Shown here one piece after another: positions 63,191 to 64,000 of a DNA stretch of 64,000 bases. A program made the position numbers and the translations under genes. Numbering within the stretch: position 1 is the first letter of the stretch; each line of letters opens with the position of its first letter. Below the pieces are notes generated by a model that searched no databases, was not told the origin of the DNA, and was given only the letters and a program-made list of their open reading frames with translations. The DNA is from Nocardia higoensis. GTDB lineage: Bacteria; Actinomycetota; Actinomycetes; Mycobacteriales; Mycobacteriaceae. Location: NCBI RefSeq assembly GCF_015477835.1, contig NZ_JADLQN010000001.1:1302001-1366000 (forward strand), read 5' to 3'.

Positions 63191-64000
63191 ATGCCTCTCG
63201 CGCTCTACCTGCTTGCCACGGCGGTCTTCGCCATGGGTACTTCCGAATTCATGCTCGCCGGCCTGGTCCCGGACATCGCCGCAGGCCTCTCCGTGTCTGT
63301 CGGCGCGGCAGGCTTGCTCACCTCTGCTTTCGCCCTAGGCATGGTCGTCGGGGCGCCGTCGATGGCGGTGCTGGTGCGACGGTGGCCCGCACGAGCGAGT
63401 CTGTTGGTGTTCTTACTGGCCTTCACAGCAACGCATGTCGTCGGCGCTCTCACAACGAGTTTCGGCGTGCTGCTGGCGACCCGGGTCGTCGCTGCCGTGG
63501 CGTACGCGGGATTTCTCGCCGTGGCGATCAGTACGGCGTCCACCCTCGTCGCGGCCGATCGGAAAGGACGTGCCCTGGCGGTGCTGCTTTCGGGTACCAC
63601 GCTGGCCACTGTCGCCGGAGTTCCCGGCGGAGCGATGCTCGGCACCCTGCTCGGCTTTCGAGCAACGTTCTGGGCGATCGCCCTGCTGTGCCTCCCCGCT
63701 GCGTTCGGCATCCTGAAGGGGGTCCGGTCGCACATCGAACTGACCACAGCAGGCTCTCCGGCAACCCCACCACTGCGCACGGAGCTCGCCCAGCTGGCGA
63801 TGCCCCCAGTAGTCCTGGTCATGCTGCTCGGCGCCCTGGTGAACGCGGCCACCTTCGCGACGTTCACCTTCTCGGCGCCGATCGTGACCGAGGTCGCCGG
63901 CCTGGCAGAACTCTGGATTCCTTTCGTGCTGATGATCTTCGGTGTCGGGGCATTCAGCGGCGTCACGGCAGCAGGACGGCTTTCCGATCAGCGTCCCGGC
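63191..64000 (+). CDS. Cmx/CmrA-like chloramphenicol-type MFS exporter (partial)
   Basis: 270 residues are visible and the frame is open at the window end (the family is about 390-400 residues). The opening MPLALYLLATAVFAMGTSEFMLAGLVPDIAAGLSVSVGAAGLLTSAFALGMVVGAPSMAVLVRRWP closely follows the Cmx/CmlR/CmrA proteins of corynebacteria, Streptomyces and Rhodococcus. So does the segment AVISTASTLVAADRKGRALAVLLSGTTLATVAGVPGGAMLG. Those proteins export chloramphenicol. GGAG lies 6 nt before ATG 63191, and a leader ORF with hairpin precedes it. Codon use is slightly less GC-biased than its neighbours, which may indicate transfer. Confidence 0.85.
   Translation, partial: MPLALYLLATAVFAMGTSEFMLAGLVPDIAAGLSVSVGAAGLLTSAFALGMVVGAPSMAVLVRRWPARASLLVFLLAFTATHVVGALTTSFGVLLATRVVAAVAYAGFLAVAISTASTLVAADRKGRALAVLLSGTTLATVAGVPGGAMLGTLLGFRATFWAIALLCLPAAFGILKGVRSHIELTTAGSPATPPLRTELAQLAMPPVVLVMLLGALVNAATFATFTFSAPIVTEVAGLAELWIPFVLMIFGVGAFSGVTAAGRLSDQRPG

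Overview
The window comes from a very GC-rich, mycolic-acid-type actinobacterium, most probably a Nocardia. It carries a Pup-proteasome locus (dop, mpa). Its order mpa, lppK-like lipoprotein, trmI, recB-like nuclease, hisG, hisE, metH, PAC2 protein closely follows the Mycobacterium tuberculosis Rv2112c-Rv2125 block. It also has an antigen-85-like esterase and mycofactocin-related genes. The genus is inferred from gene content and style; no rRNA or tRNA gene is present to prove it.

Layout. 1-24 kb is mostly conserved chromosome. It holds dop, a set of accessory genes (DUF418 membrane protein, AraC regulator, F420-type nitroreductase, AIM24 protein, Fic protein, ArsC-like reductase), mpa and its followers, histidine and methionine biosynthesis, and a Ser/Thr kinase. 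Inserted between hisE and the kinase are a choline/carnitine acyltransferase, a SAM methyltransferase and an Fe(II)/2-oxoglutarate hydroxylase of the BesD-like type, which look like a small metabolite module. 23.5-33.3 kb is an island: a 22-bp tandem repeat, a resolvase-like small protein, an XRE/TPR regulator, and a three-gene operon of the DUF2397/DUF2398/SMC-like (JetA/JetB/JetC, Wadjet-type) family. The usual fourth gene, JetD (DUF2399/Toprim nuclease), is missing.

33-46 kb holds M15 peptidase, cutA, class I fumarase, a MarR regulator, an orphan mftE/mftR divergent pair, a complete stressosome module (rsbR, rsbS, rsbT, rsbX and an RsbU_N-PAS-GAF-PP2C-HATPase fusion), msrA, and a WYL regulator facing a DinB protein across a perfect palindrome. 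46-63 kb is an accessory region where intact genes (zinc-type CDF exporter, MFS pumps, alcohol dehydrogenase, MarR and TetR regulators, antigen-85-like esterase, truncated haemoglobin, two NmrA-like reductases) alternate with decayed fragments. The fragments are of FadD3-like ligase, SDR, thiolase, aldehyde dehydrogenase, acyl-CoA dehydrogenase, acyl-CoA ligase and a KshB-like ferredoxin reductase, and look like a ruined steroid/CoA-thioester catabolic set. The window ends inside a Cmx/CmrA-like chloramphenicol-type exporter preceded by a 15-residue leader ORF and hairpin.

A recurrent signal is a TANNNT-like hexamer (often TAGGCT) ending 6-8 nt before the start codon of about eighteen genes. 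This suggests many leaderless transcripts, and it was used here to choose several start sites.
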